Positions 49,180 through 59,482 are shown, counted from the first letter of the stretch. The stretch is DNA of 64,000 nt from Symbiodinium natans (GCA_905221605.1 CAJNDS010001113.1:1532891-1596890), one strand, 5' to 3'. Numbers and translations are program-made. Notes: generated by a model from the letters alone, not told the origin.

Positions 49180-52090
49180 GAATACTAAATTACGAGCCCG
49201 TGCCCGGAGGACCCCCCCCCCCCGATTAAAACACTTGAAACATTTGAAACACTTGAAACAGAAAATCACCCGATTTTCTGTTTCAAGTGTTTCAAGTGTT
49301 TCAAGTGTTTCAAGTGTTTCAAGTGTTTTAAATCCCCCCCCCCCTGACAGCCGTCCCGGGACTCCCCCCAGTACTAAATTACGAGCCCGGGCTCCCCCCA
49401 ATACTAAATTACGAGCCCGGGCTTCCCCCCAATACTAAATCACGAGCCCGGGCCTCCCCCCAATACTAAATTACGAGCCCGGGCCTCCCCCCAATACTAA
49501 ATTACGAGCCCGGGCTTCCCCCCAATACTAAATTACGAGCCAAGTTTTTTTTAGATCTCTTGATTGGATTTTTGAACTCTTCTTGAACAGGAACCTACTA
49601 TCAGTCGAAGGCCCAGCTAGCTTGCTGTACCCCATGCTCAAAAAATGTTCATTGGCAGGTAAGTGACTAGCAGCTCCTGTTTCAAGTGTTTTAAAACACT
49701 TGAAACAGAAAATCGGTGGATATTCTGTTTCAAGTGTTTTCAAACACTTGAAACACTTGAGACAGAACATCCCCCGATTTTCTGTTTCAAGTGTTTCAAG
49801 TGTTTCAAGTGTTTCAAGTGTTTTAAAGCCCCCCCCCCCCTTGCAGAGCCGTCCCGGAAACGCCCCCAATAACTAAAATACGCAGGCCCGGGCTCCCCCC
49901 AATACTAAATTACGAGCCCGGGCTTTCCCCCAATACTAAATTACGAGCCCGGGCCTCCCCCCAATACTAACTTACGCGCCCGGGCCTCCCCCCAATACTA
50001 AATTACGAGCCCGGGCCTCCCCCCAATACTAAATTACGAGCCAGGGCCTCCCCCCAATACTAAATCACGAGCGCGGGCTCCCGAAATACTAAATTACGAG
50101 CCCGTGCCCCGGAGGACCCCCCCCCCCTCTATTTAAAACACTTGAAGCACTTGAAACACTTGAAACAGAAAATCCCCCCTTCAAGTGTTTTAAAACACTT
50201 GAAACAGAAAATCGGGGGATATTCTGTTTCAAGTGTTTTTAAAACACTTGAAACACTTGAAACAGAAAATCCCCCGATTTTCTGTTTCAAGTGTTTCAAG
50301 TGTTTCAAGTGTTTCAGGTGTTTCAAGTGTTTCAAGTGTTTCAAGTGTTTCAAGTGTTTCAAGTGTTTTAAATCCCCCCCCCCCGCCCCTGAGACAGCCG
50401 TCCCGGGACTCCCCCGAATACTAAATGACCAGCCCGGGCTCCCCCCAATACTAAATTACGAGCCCGGGCTTCCCCCCAATACTAAATCACGAGCCCGGGC
50501 CTCCCCCCAATATTAAATTACGAGCCCGGGCCTCCCCCAATACTAAATTAAGCCCGGACCTCCCCCCAATACTAAATTTCGAGCCCGGGCTTCCCCCCAA
50601 TACTAAATTACGAGCCCGGGCCTCCCCCCAATGTTAAATTATGAGCCAGGGCCTCCCCGCAATACTAAATTACGAGCCCGGGCTCCCCAAATACTAAATT
50701 ACGAGCCCGTGCCCCGGAGGACCCCCCCCTCCCTCTATTTAAAACACTTGAATCACTTGAAACACTTGAAACACTTGAAACAGAAAATCCCCCGATTTTC
50801 TGTTTCAAGTGTTTCAAGTGTTTTAAAACACCTGAAACACTTGAAACAGAAAATCGGTGGGTTTTTTGTTTCAAGTGTTTTTAAAACACTTGAAACACTT
50901 GAAACAGAAAATCACCCGATTTTCTGTTTCAAGTGTTTCAAGTGTTTCAAGTGTTTCAAGTGTTTCAAGTGTTTTAAATCCCCCCCCCCCTGACAGCCGT
51001 CCCGGGACTCCCCCCAGTACTAAATTACGAGCCCGGGCTCCCCCCAATACTAAATTACGAGCCCGGGCTTCCCCCCAATACTAAATCACGAGCCCGGGCC
51101 TCCCCCCAATACTAAATTACGAGCCCGGGCCTCCCCCCAATACTAAATTACGAGCCCGGGCTTCCCCCCAATACTAAATTACGAGCCCGGGCCTCCCCCC
51201 ACTAAATCACGAGCCCGGGCCTCCCCCCATATAAATTACGCAAGCCAGAGCCTCCCCGCAATCTAAAATTACGAGCCCGGGCTCCCCCAAATAACTAAAT
51301 TACGAGCCCGTGCCCCGGGGACCCCCCCCCTCTATTTAAAACACTTGAAACACTTGAAACACTTGAAACACTTGAAACACTTGAAACACTTGAAACACTT
51401 GAAACACTTGAAACACTTGAAACAGAAAATCCCCCGATTTTCTGTTTCAAGTGTTTCAAGTGTTTTAAAACACTTGAAACACTTGAAACAGAAAATCGGT
51501 GGATTTTCTGTTTCAAGTGTTTCAAGTGTTTCAAGTGTTTCAAGTGTTTCAAGTGTTTTAAATCCTCCCCCCCTGAGACAGCCGTCCCGGGACTCCCCCC
51601 AATACTAAATGACGAGCCCGGGCTCCCCCCAATACTAAATTACGAGTGCGGGCTTCCCCCCAATACTAAATCACGAGCCCGGGCCTCCCCCCAATACTAA
51701 ATTACGAGCCCGGGCCTCCCCCCAATACTAAATTATTCCCCCCAATACTAAATTACGAGCCCGGGCCTCCCCCCAATACTAAATCACGAGCCCGGGCTTC
51801 CCCCCAATACTAAAATACGAGCCCGGGCTCCCCAAATACTAAATTACGAGCCCGTGCCCGGAGGACCCCCTCCCCCCCTCTATTTAAAACACTTGAAACA
51901 CTTGAAACACTTGAAACACTTGAAACACTTGAAACAGAAAATCCCCCGATTTTCTGTTTCAAGTGTTTCAAGTGTTTTAAAACACTTGAAACACTTGAAA
52001 CAGAAAATCGGGGGATTTTCTGTTTCAAGTGTTTTAAAACACTTGAAACACTTGAAACAGAAAATCCGGGGTTTTCTGTTTCAAATACAC
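49180..52090. repeat. Higher-order satellite: 31-bp units plus 9-bp hairpin blocks
   Basis: Module X is a 31-bp unit containing CCCCCCAATACTAAATTA and CGAGCCCGGGC, in runs of 3-9 copies. Module Y consists of (AAACACTTG)n, then AAACAGAAAATC, a 4-base loop, GATTTTCTGTTT, then (CAAGTGTTT)n; 2-3 such hairpins stand in series and are linked by TTTTAAAA. Y blocks start near 49226, 49676, 50135, 50740, 51335 and 51885. Each is flanked by poly-C, with CCCGTGCCCCGGAGGACC before and GACAGCCGTCCCGGGACTCC after. All KHL, KCF and SVS repeat frames are artefacts of the 9-bp unit. Confidence 0.9.
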
Positions 52091-52225
52091 TGTCCCCTCA
52101 GCAAAGGAAATTCCTCACATAGACCCTAAAGGTCCTTGCCACCTAAACCCTAAACCCTAATCCTAAACCTTAGACCCTAGACCCTAAACCCTAAACCCCA
52201 CTAAGCAAAGCCCCCCAAAACGCCC

Positions 52226-52305
52226 AAGGTAGTGGCGATGCTGGCGGCCCTGATGCTGTACTTCTCCGCCGACATCATGCACATGCCGGGGGCCTACCTA
52301 AAGGG
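52226..52305 (+). CDS. Candidate exon with transmembrane segment
   Basis: Reads VVAMLAALMLYFSADIMHMP and GAYLKG before TTTAGGG-like sequence. Confidence 0.5.
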
Positions 52306-52702
52306 TTTGGGTTTTCAGGGGGTTTAGGGTTCAGGGTTTAGGGCTAGCCCTAAAGCCCCCTCTACAGCACCCCGAAACCCCAAAAGCCTTTTACCCTCTA
52401 CCCTAAGCTCGCCCCTAAGCCCTAAGCCCTAAGCCCTCAACCCTCAGCCCTAAGCCCCCAAACTCTACAGTTAGGAGCTCCACACCGCAACCTTCGCTGG
52501 CCTCTGAAGATCATGCTGTGCTTCGGGTCTTCAAGGGTTTTGAGGGGGTTTAGGGTCTCAGGTTGTTGGATCAGAGCCCTCAACCACTCTTAACCACTGG
52601 GGTTCAGGGTTTAGGGTTTAGGGTTTAGGGTTTAGGGTTTAGGGTTTAGGGTTTAGGGTTTAGGGTTTAGGGTTAGGGAAGGGATCCCTTGCCCAAACCG
52701 TG
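52306..52702. other. Degenerate arrays and islands
   Basis: C-rich degenerate units at 52340-52460 and a perfect TTTAGGG array at 52604-52675. Confidence 0.6.
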
Positions 52703-52774
52703 AGGTCGAGCCACAACTGTCTCCACCCGCTCTGGGACCTGATGGACGCACCAGACCCAGACAAATGGGCTTAG
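52703..52774 (+). CDS. Candidate terminal exon, unknown product
   Basis: Reads RSSHNCLHPLWDLMDAPDPD and KWA, then TAG at the edge of a TTTAGGG array (which supplies the stop). Confidence 0.45.
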   Translation, partial: RSSHNCLHPLWDLMDAPDPDKWA

Positions 52775-52883
52775 GGTTGAGGGTTCGGTTTAGGGTTTAG
52801 GGTTTAGGATTTAGGGTTTAGGGTTTAGGGTTTAGGGTTTAGGGTTTAGCCCCTCAGGGTTTAGCTCTCAGGGTTTAGGGTTC

Positions 52884-52925
52884 AGTGAGCCCACTCTCGC
52901 TCTTCACGCATGGGCAGAGGCTTCA
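52884..52925 (+). CDS. Candidate short exon
   Basis: After GGTTCAGT the frame reads EPTLALHAWAEASG. Short and weak. Confidence 0.3.
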
Positions 52926-53087
52926 GGGTAGACCTGTAGTAAGAACACCTAACCCAATTGTAGCTTACTTAGTCTCCAGTTCTATGAGACGATGAGAGTG
53001 TAGTGTTTAGGGGTTTTGTTGGAGTATCCTCAGGTCCATTGGGACTTTGTTAGGGTTTTGAAGGTTTGGGGTTTTAGGATTTGTAAG

Positions 53088-53462
53088 CCTAAGCCCTAAA
53101 CCCTAAACCCTAAACCCTAAACCCTAGACCCTAGACGCTAGACCCTCGACCCTACCTAAAACCCTGAACCCTAAACCCTAACCCTACACCCTAAACCCTA
53201 AACCCTAAACCCTGAACCCTAAACCCCAAACCCCCAAACCCTGAAACCTAAACCCTAAACCCTAACCCTACACCCTGAACCCTAAACCCCAAACCCCCAA
53301 ACCCTGAAACCTAAACCCTAAACCCTAAACCCTAAACCCTAAACCCTAAACCCTAAACCCTAAACCCTAAACCCTAAACCCTAAACCCTAAACCCTAAAC
53401 CCTAAACCCTAAACCCTAAACCCTAAACCCTAATTAAACCCTAAACCATAAACCCTAAACCC
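53088..53462 (-). repeat. CCCTAAA array with a 75-bp duplicated segment
   Basis: CCCTACACCCTAAACCC...CCCCCAAACCCTGAAACC occurs twice (53180-53250 and 53265-53320), followed by about 18 perfect units. Confidence 0.9.
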
Positions 53463-53511
53463 GCCCGCCACCCCTCTCACGCGGGCGCAGTCGAGCGCTC
53501 AGCGAGACCAC

Positions 53512-53541
53512 GGCAGGCTCTGCTAGGCTGCAGAGCCTGCC
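53512..53541. other. Perfect 12-bp hairpin with 6-nt loop
   Basis: GGCAGGCTCTGC and GCAGAGCCTGCC around TAGGCT. GC-rich; no adjacent feature explains it. Confidence 0.6.
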
Positions 53542-53636
53542 AGGCACACTCCTGAGAGGGTCGCCTAGCTAGAGTCGCCTAGCTCGTCTCAGATAAATAT
53601 TAGTACCCTAAAAGGGGTCCTTTTTCAATTCGTGGC

Positions 53637-53795
53637 GGCCCCTGGCCCTGGCCCTGGCCCTGGCCCTGGGGCTGGCGCCCTGGGCTTTGCCCTGGCCTGG
53701 CTGTGCCCTGGCCCTGACCCTGGCCCTGGCGGCCCTGGCCCTGGCCCTGGCCCTGGCCCTGGCGCTGGCCCTGGCCCTGGCCGTGGCCTTAAACT
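53637..53795 (+). repeat. GGCCCT hexamer minisatellite
   Basis: About 22 GGCCCT/GGCGCT units with interruptions. Confidence 0.95.
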
Positions 53796-53837
53796 CTTGA
53801 TAGGACCTTAAACCCTCCCAGTCAGGGGCGCCTTAAA

Positions 53838-54420
53838 CCCTTCCAGCGAGTAGGGGCCTTAAGCAGGGTGGCCTCAAACCCTTCCAAAGCTGCCAAAGAA
53901 GGCCCTGGAGCTGATTTTTGCAATTGCGGAGACTCTTCACGCCCTGAAATTTTCTGTGAGAGGGCCCTTCGGCCCAGACCGTCCCCTGCGCAAAACCTGA
54001 GGGGGGGGTCCTTTGCCTTCTGCCCCCAAGTGACCTCCGAAATCAAGGGACACCCTCGGCACCCCCATGTCCGAGGCAGTGCCAGTAAGCAGGATCTTAA
54101 ACCCTTCCAGTAGGCAGAAGGCTGCCAAAGAAGGCCCTGGAGCTGACAGGAAGCCCTGAAAGGTCCGACCCCTCGCTTTGACCGCTCTAGTGAGTTTCGT
54201 TCTCTGGCGTGGGGGGGATTCTTGCAAAACCTGCAGACTCTTCACGCCCTGAATTTTCTGTGAGAGGGCCCTTCGGCCCAGACCGTCCCCTGCGCAAAAC
54301 CTGAGGGGGGGGGGTCCTTTGCCTTGTGCCCCCAAGTGACCTCCGAAGTCAAGGGACACCCTTGGCACCCCCTCAAAGTAGCAAATGTCCCAGGCAGTGC
54401 TCGACATGCTGCCTTCTGGC
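53838..54420 (+). repeat. Tandem duplication of about 300 bp
   Basis: GCTGCCAAAGAAGGCCCTGG occurs at about 53889 and 54120. GACTCTTCACGCCCTGAA through CCCCAAGTGACCTCCGAA at 53929-54050 recurs at 54235-54360. Overlapping open frames on both strands are shared by the copies and have no motif. Confidence 0.8.
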
Positions 54421-54708
54421 CCCAGATGATCTCCGACTTCCTAGTGTCCCAATCAGCCACTGTTCCCAAGTCCCCCCAAGAAATCGCCAACAGCTCGCCT
54501 CAAGTTCGGCAAGAGTTCACGACTCGCAAATATCCCAAGCATTCGCAGTGTTTTATCTTAGTGTGCTCTGAACATGTTCGATATGTGAAATTTGAATGGC
54601 TGGCTTGGCTTTGGCTGGCTCCGGTTTGGTTTCGTGATGAGTATTGTTTGGGTGGCCTCGGGGTGGGCATGTCTTCACACTTTTGCGTTCAGCTGACCAA
54701 TGCTACAC
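54421..54708. other. Array-free island, no gene recognised
   Basis: An open frame from 54324 to 54713 crosses it but has no motif, and its first third is the duplicated segment. GCTTGGCTTTGGCTGGCT at 54601 is a small local repeat. Confidence 0.35.
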
Positions 54709-54782
54709 CCTAAACCCTAAACCCTAAACCCTAAACCCTAAACCCTAAACCCTAAACCCTAAACCCTAAACCCTAAACCCTC
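54709..54782 (-). repeat. CCCTAAA array
   Basis: Ten perfect units. Confidence 0.95.
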
Positions 54783-54953
54783 ACAAGCCGCCTCGCCGCC
54801 GCATGTACACAACCTTCGAGCCCTGAAACCCCAAACCCTAAAACCCTCAACCTCCAAACCCTGACCCCCAAACCCCAAACCCCAAACCCTAAACCCTAAA
54901 CCCTAAACCCTAGACCCTAGACCCTAAACCCTAAACCCTAATTCCTAAACTAG

Positions 54954-55049
54954 CCAAGGACATGAACGCCATGAAGCTTATCGAGCTGATCACGGCCACC
55001 AACCTCAAAAAGCCGGGGGTCCACAGTGGGTTCCCATCCACTTCGATAA
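54954..55049 (+). CDS. Candidate exon, unknown product
   Basis: Reads AKDMNAMKLIELITATNLKK and PGVHSGFPS; a strongly protein-like helical segment. The left edge TAG is part of the CTAAACTAG tail of the preceding array. Confidence 0.55.
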
Positions 55050-55219
55050 GGGTTTGGGGTTGAGGGTTTAGGCTTGAGGGCTTTAGGGTTTGGGGTCTGA
55101 AGGGTCCAGGGCTACGGGTTTAGTGTTTTAGGGTTAAGGTTTAGGGTTTAGGGTTTAGGGTTTAGGGTTTAGGGTTTAGGGTTTAGGTTTGGGCTTTACG
55201 GTCTGGAGTGACTGAACGC

Positions 55220-55297
55220 ACTCTTTCCTTGTCGGGACTTCGTGGCGTGAGCTCGTGATGCTGCGCCGGCACCTCAGAGAGCCCGGGGTCAAAAGGC
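55220..55297 (+). CDS. Candidate exon, unknown product
   Basis: Reads SWRELVMLRRHLREPGVKR. The shared motif KPGVH / EPGVK with the previous island hints at one repetitive gene product, an untested idea. Confidence 0.4.
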
Positions 55298-55463
55298 TTT
55301 AGGGTTTAGGGTTTAGGGTTTAGGGTGTAGGGTTTAGGGTTTAGGGTTTAGGGTTTAGGGTGGGACAATCGACCCAAACAAGGCTTGGGTTTGGGGTTTA
55401 GGGTTGAGGGTTGAGGGTTGAGGGTTTGGGGTTTAGGGTTTAGGCTTTAGGGCTTAGGGTTTT

Positions 55464-55509
55464 GTCAACGATCTGGTGAACAAGACCATGACGTCGGTTT
55501 TCTCTAGAC
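55464..55509 (+). CDS. Candidate exon, unknown product
   Basis: Reads VNDLVNKTMTSVFSR between TTTAGGG and CCCTAAA sequence. Confidence 0.35.
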
Positions 55510-55589
55510 CCTAAGCCCTAAACCCTAAACCCGAAACCCCAAACCCTAAACCCTGAACCCAAAACCCCAAACCCTAAACCCTAAACTCT

Positions 55590-55640
55590 CGCACCCTGCT
55601 CGGAGTTCCTGGCTGGCTGTGTCGGGCAGCCCGAAACCCT
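55590..55640 (+). CDS. Candidate exon, unknown product
   Basis: Reads LAPCSEFLAGCVGQPE after CCCTAAACT. Confidence 0.3.
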
Positions 55641-56045
55641 AGAATCCCAGAGCCCCAGAGGGTTTAGGGTTTAGGGTTTAGGGTTTAGGGTTTAGGGTTT
55701 AGGGTTCAGCCGAAACCTTAGGCCCCAGAAGGTTTAGAGTTTAGGGTTTCTACCTTATAACCGAAAACAGTGAACGCCAGAAAAGTAGAAGAAGGATCTC
55801 CTAACCCCGCTGTTTTACCTGAAGTACTGCGGCCCCAAATCGCCCCCATATGCGGCGGGGACTCCCGAGTAAAGAGGAAATCCTGTACACCCTTAGCCTC
55901 AGCAATCCCCTAAATCCTAAACCCTACGCCCTCAACCCTCAACCCTCTCCGCTCAAACCTAAACCCTAAACCCTAAACCCCAAACCCCAAACCCCAAACC
56001 CCAAACCCTAAACCCTAAACCCTAAACCCTAAACCTTAAACCCTA
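55641..56045. other. Arrays and islands, no gene recognised
   Basis: TTTAGGG at 55659-55706, CCCTAAA/CCCCAAA at 55960-56048. The island 55755-55900 has no clear frame. Confidence 0.5.
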
Positions 56046-56051
56046 AACCAG

Positions 56052-56127
56052 GATCGACCAGGATGTCGGGGTCACGCAAATATCCAGGTGCGACGAGGGC
56101 TTCGTGTTTGGAGTCTTTCTTGGTCTT
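56052..56127 (+). CDS. Candidate exon, unknown product
   Basis: After AAACCAG the frame reads IDQDVGVTQISRCDEGFVFG and VFLG. Good composition. Confidence 0.45.
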
Positions 56128-56135
56128 TTTTGGGG

Positions 56136-57175
56136 TTTTAAGGTTTAGAGTTTAGGGTTTAGGGTTTAGGGTTTAGGGTTTAGGGTTTGGGGTTTAGCGT
56201 TTAGGGTTTAGGGTTTAGGTTTCAGGGTTTAGGGTTTAGGGATGGTTGAAAGGCGGGTTTAGGGTTTAGGGTTCAGGGGTGTTGGGTTTAGCGTTTGGGG
56301 CGTTTTAAGGTTCAGGGTGTTCTTTGTCAGGCGGTTGCTGGAGCTTAGATTTTAGCATTTGGTCAGAGCCGTGAACACCAAACCTCTAAGCCCCAACCAT
56401 AAACCCTAAACTCCTAAACCAAACCATAGAACCTAAACCCCAAACCTACCTTGCAGTAGACCCACCCTCAACCCTAAACCCTACACCCTAAACTCAGAAC
56501 TCTATGTAAACCCTACGGGCCTTACAACAACAGAGGCCCCGGGAAGCAACTGAAGAGATGGACAGGGGTTAGAGGGTTTAGGGTTTGAGGGTTTTGGGGG
56601 GTTGAGGGTCTTCGGTGTTTAGGGCTTTATGGCTAAACCCTAAACCCTAAACCCCTAAACCTTAAACCCCTAAACCCCTAAACCCCTAAACCCCTAAACC
56701 CCAAAACCCCTAAACCCCTAAACCCCTAAACCCCTAAACCCCTAAACCCCTAAACTCCTAAACCCGTAAAAACCCTAAACCCCTAAACCCCCTCAACCCC
56801 CTAAACCCCTAAACCCTAAACCCCTACACCCCTAAACCCCCTACACCCCTAAACACCTAACCCCTAAACCCCTAAACCCCTAACCCCTAAACCCAACCCC
56901 TAAACCCTAACCCCTAAACCCCTAAACCCCTAAACCCCTAAACCCCCTAAAACCCCCCTTTAAACCCCTAAACCCTGAAACCCCTGAACCCCTGAATCCC
57001 CCCTGAACCCCTGAAAACCCGAACCCCCCCCCTCCCTTTTAAAAAAAACCCGCCCCCCCCCCCTAAAAAACCCTAAACCCTAACCCAACCCCCCCCCCCC
57101 CCCCCCCCTAACCCCCCCCCCCCCCCTAACCCCCCCCCCCCCTAACCCCCCCCCCCCCCCAAAAAAAAAAGAAGC
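56136..57175. repeat. TTTAGGG mosaic, CCCCTAAA octamer array and poly-C tracts
   Basis: G-strand sequence at 56136-56300; C-strand octamers CCCCTAAA at 56640-56960; then a decayed end made of poly-C runs separated by TAA or AAAA (57010-57165). No gene recognised. Confidence 0.85.
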
Positions 57176-57998
57176 ACATAATAGAATAAAAGAACAAGCC
57201 GAGTTCCGACCAGGAGGCGGTGCAAATGCAAAGCTTTTGCCCCGGTGCCGGCCAGGGCCCTGGGCGCTTGAGGGTTCTTGGGGTGTTGAGGGTTTAGGGT
57301 TTAGGGTTTCAGGGGTCGGGGGTTTAGGGGTGTAGAATAAGGGGCTAGGGTTCAGAGTGTAGGATTGAGGGGTTTAGGGCTCAGGGTTGTCTGGGTGCTG
57401 GGGCTTCCAAGGGGCCTGAGGTGTCCCCCAAGTTCCCCCCCCCCCCCCCGTCCACCCCCTGCCTCAACCCCCGCTGTAACCGAGTTTCTCACAATTTTTG
57501 CCTCCGCCCAGCCAGAGCCAACCCAGCCAAGCATGGTTTTCATATCCCGTATCCCCAAGAGGGCGCCCAATATACACACGGACAAAACATTTTCAGGAAC
57601 CATATATGCATTCACCAAAGCCATCATAAAGCCGCTAGTAACATCCCACTTCGCATGGGGGACAAGGAATCTTTGACGGAACAAGGCCCCAACACGACCC
57701 CAAACCCTAGCCGTCCTGAGCTGGCAACAAGCGTGCGCGGCATCGCGCCAGGCATGAGCACCAAAAGTGCTGAACCCCAGCCTCTCCTATCAGGCTCTTA
57801 GGTGGTTTACACGCATAGAAGTCTTGGATGGTTTACACACATAGAAGCTTCTGGGTTCTTGAAGTCAAAAATCTACGTTTGTTGGCTTCTTCAGCAGAAG
57901 TGGACGTCGTGGTATGAGCACCTGTGATCGAGTATGAGAGGAAACTGAGTTGAGTGTTTAGGGTGTAGGGTTTAGCGTTCAGCATTTTCACTTGTGCC
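57176..57998. other. Upstream region of the RCC1-like gene
   Basis: Degenerate TTTAGGG-like DNA at 57280-57390, then array-free sequence. Overlapping plus and minus frames at 57352-57801 carry no motif; the minus one (GALLGIRDMKTMLGWV) is hydrophobic and the better of the two. GGTTTACACGCATAGAAG and GGTTTACACACATAGAAG form a small tandem repeat at 57793-57848. Confidence 0.4.
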
Positions 57999-59480
57999 AT
58001 GGCAATTTCGGTTGATGTGCATCTGCTCAGCGGCAAGAGGGTTTCTCTTGAGACTCAGGAAGATGCATCTGTGGAAGAATTGAACCAACGCGCCCAGGCT
58101 GCTCTGGCCGTGGGCAAAGGGCGGCTGTTGAGTGCTGATGGCCATGCACTGGATGCAGCACAGACGGTGAAGCTGGCGAGGCTGCGAAATGGTGATGCCT
58201 TGTGCCTGCAAATACGGCTGCCGCAGGTTGCGGCTTCGAGGCCTGGAAATGTTCGGAATGGTGCCTTTGCCGCGATTTTTGGTGACGGATCTGTCAGAAC
58301 TTGGGGCGATGCCCGGTGGGGCGGCGATGGCAATTCCATGCAAGCTCAGCTGAAGCAGGTGCAGCACATTCAAGCTTCTTCGTGGGCTTTTGCTGCCATC
58401 CTCGGTGATGGATCTGTCGCGACCTGGGGCTATGCTGATTGTGGTGGCGACAGCAGTTCAGTGCAAGCTCAGCTGAAAGGCGTGCAGCGCATCCAAGCTT
58501 CTGCACATGCTTTTGCCGCCATCGTCGGTGACGGATCTGTCGTGACCTGGGGCGACGGGTATTATGATGGTGGTGACAGCAGTTCCGTGCAAACTGAGCT
58601 GAAAGGCGTGCAGTGCATCCAAGCTTCAGAACGTGCCTTTGCGGCGATCCTCGGTGATGGATCTGTCGTGACCTGGGGCTATGCTCGTGCTGGTGGCGAC
58701 AGCAGCGCAGTGCAAGCTCAGCTGAAGGGCGTGCAGCACGTCCAAGCTTCTCTAGGTGCTTTTGCAGCAATCCTCGCTGACGGATGTGTCGTGGCCTGGG
58801 GCAAAGCTGATTATGGCGGTGACAGCAGTTCCGTGCAGGTCCAGCTTAAAGGCGTGAAGAACATCCAAGCTTCTGCCGATGCTTTTGCTGCAACCCTGCA
58901 TGACGGATCCGTCGTGACCTGGGGCGATGCTGATGCTGGTGGCGACAGCAGTTCTGTGCAAGCTGAGCTGAAAGGTGTGCAGCACATCCAAGCTTCTAAA
59001 AAGGCTTTTGCCGCGATTCTATCTGATGGATCGGTCGTGACCTGGGGGGATGCTGGTTGTGGCGGCGACAGCAGTTCAGTGCAAGCTCAGCTGAAGGGCG
59101 TGCGGCACATCCAAGCTTCTTTGTGGGCTTTTGCTGCCATCCTCGCTGATGCATCCTTCGTGACCTGGGGCTATGCTCGTGCTGGTGGCGACAGCAGCGC
59201 AGTGCAAGCTCAGCTGAAGGGCGTGCAACACATCCAGGCTTCTCGACTGGCTTTTGCCGCGATTCTCGATGATGGATCCGTGGTGGCTTGGGGTGATGAA
59301 GGTCATGGTGGCGACAGCAGTTCAGTGCAAGCTCAGCTGAAGGGCGTGCAGCACATCCAAGCTTCTGACCAAGCTTTTGCTGCAATCCTCGGCAATGGAT
59401 CTATCGTGACCTGGGGTGACTTTCTTTATGGTGGTGACAGCGGCTCATCTTACGGGTGCGCGGCGCATCCAAAATCGTAA
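57999..59480 (+). CDS. Ubiquitin-like + RCC1-like repeat protein, 493 aa, intronless
   Basis: Starts at ATG in GTGCCATGG. Residues 1-73 form a ubiquitin-like domain (SVDVHLLSGKRVSLETQED, then RLRNGDALCLQIRL). From about residue 87 there are nine full repeats of about 41 residues and a partial tenth, each with AFAAILGDGSVVTWG, GGDSSSVQ, LKGVQHIQAS. This matches the RCC1-like/HERC2-annotated repeat families of dinoflagellates, expected to fold as blades of a propeller; the partner is unknown. The repeats are also near-identical in DNA (123-bp period). The last repeat breaks after GGDSG: a small indel shifts the frame (the normal reading would continue V-R-R-I-Q), giving the tail SSYGCAAHPKS and a premature TAA just before CCCTAAA repeat. 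The gene is thus probably truncated. No TATA-like signal was sought successfully. Confidence 0.85.
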   Translation: MAISVDVHLLSGKRVSLETQEDASVEELNQRAQAALAVGKGRLLSADGHALDAAQTVKLARLRNGDALCLQIRLPQVAASRPGNVRNGAFAAIFGDGSVRTWGDARWGGDGNSMQAQLKQVQHIQASSWAFAAILGDGSVATWGYADCGGDSSSVQAQLKGVQRIQASAHAFAAIVGDGSVVTWGDGYYDGGDSSSVQTELKGVQCIQASERAFAAILGDGSVVTWGYARAGGDSSAVQAQLKGVQHVQASLGAFAAILADGCVVAWGKADYGGDSSSVQVQLKGVKNIQASADAFAATLHDGSVVTWGDADAGGDSSSVQAELKGVQHIQASKKAFAAILSDGSVVTWGDAGCGGDSSSVQAQLKGVRHIQASLWAFAAILADASFVTWGYARAGGDSSAVQAQLKGVQHIQASRLAFAAILDDGSVVAWGDEGHGGDSSSVQAQLKGVQHIQASDQAFAAILGNGSIVTWGDFLYGGDSGSSYGCAAHPKS

Positions 59481-59482
59481 AC

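Noticed and set aside
49370-51820. CRISPR-like array (31-bp repeats)
   Set aside because: The 31-bp units are head-to-tail without unique spacers and lie in an apparently eukaryotic genome.
49133-52129. Frames made of KHL, SVS, KCF or TLE repeats
   Set aside because: They translate the 9-bp AAACACTTG unit; they are equally open on both strands and interrupted by poly-C tracts and 31-bp satellite units.
54324-54713. 129-codon + frame as a gene
   Set aside because: The first third is the tandemly duplicated segment and the rest has no motif; the stop lies in telomeric sequence.
57352-57684. Minus-strand gene of 110 codons
   Set aside because: Hydrophobic and partly plausible, but opposite to all other coding segments, overlapping two + frames and ending in telomere-like and poly-C sequence.
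57974-57998. Relict spliced leader just before the RCC1-like ATG
   Set aside because: Only GCATTTT and a few scattered bases match; about half of the positions, close to chance.
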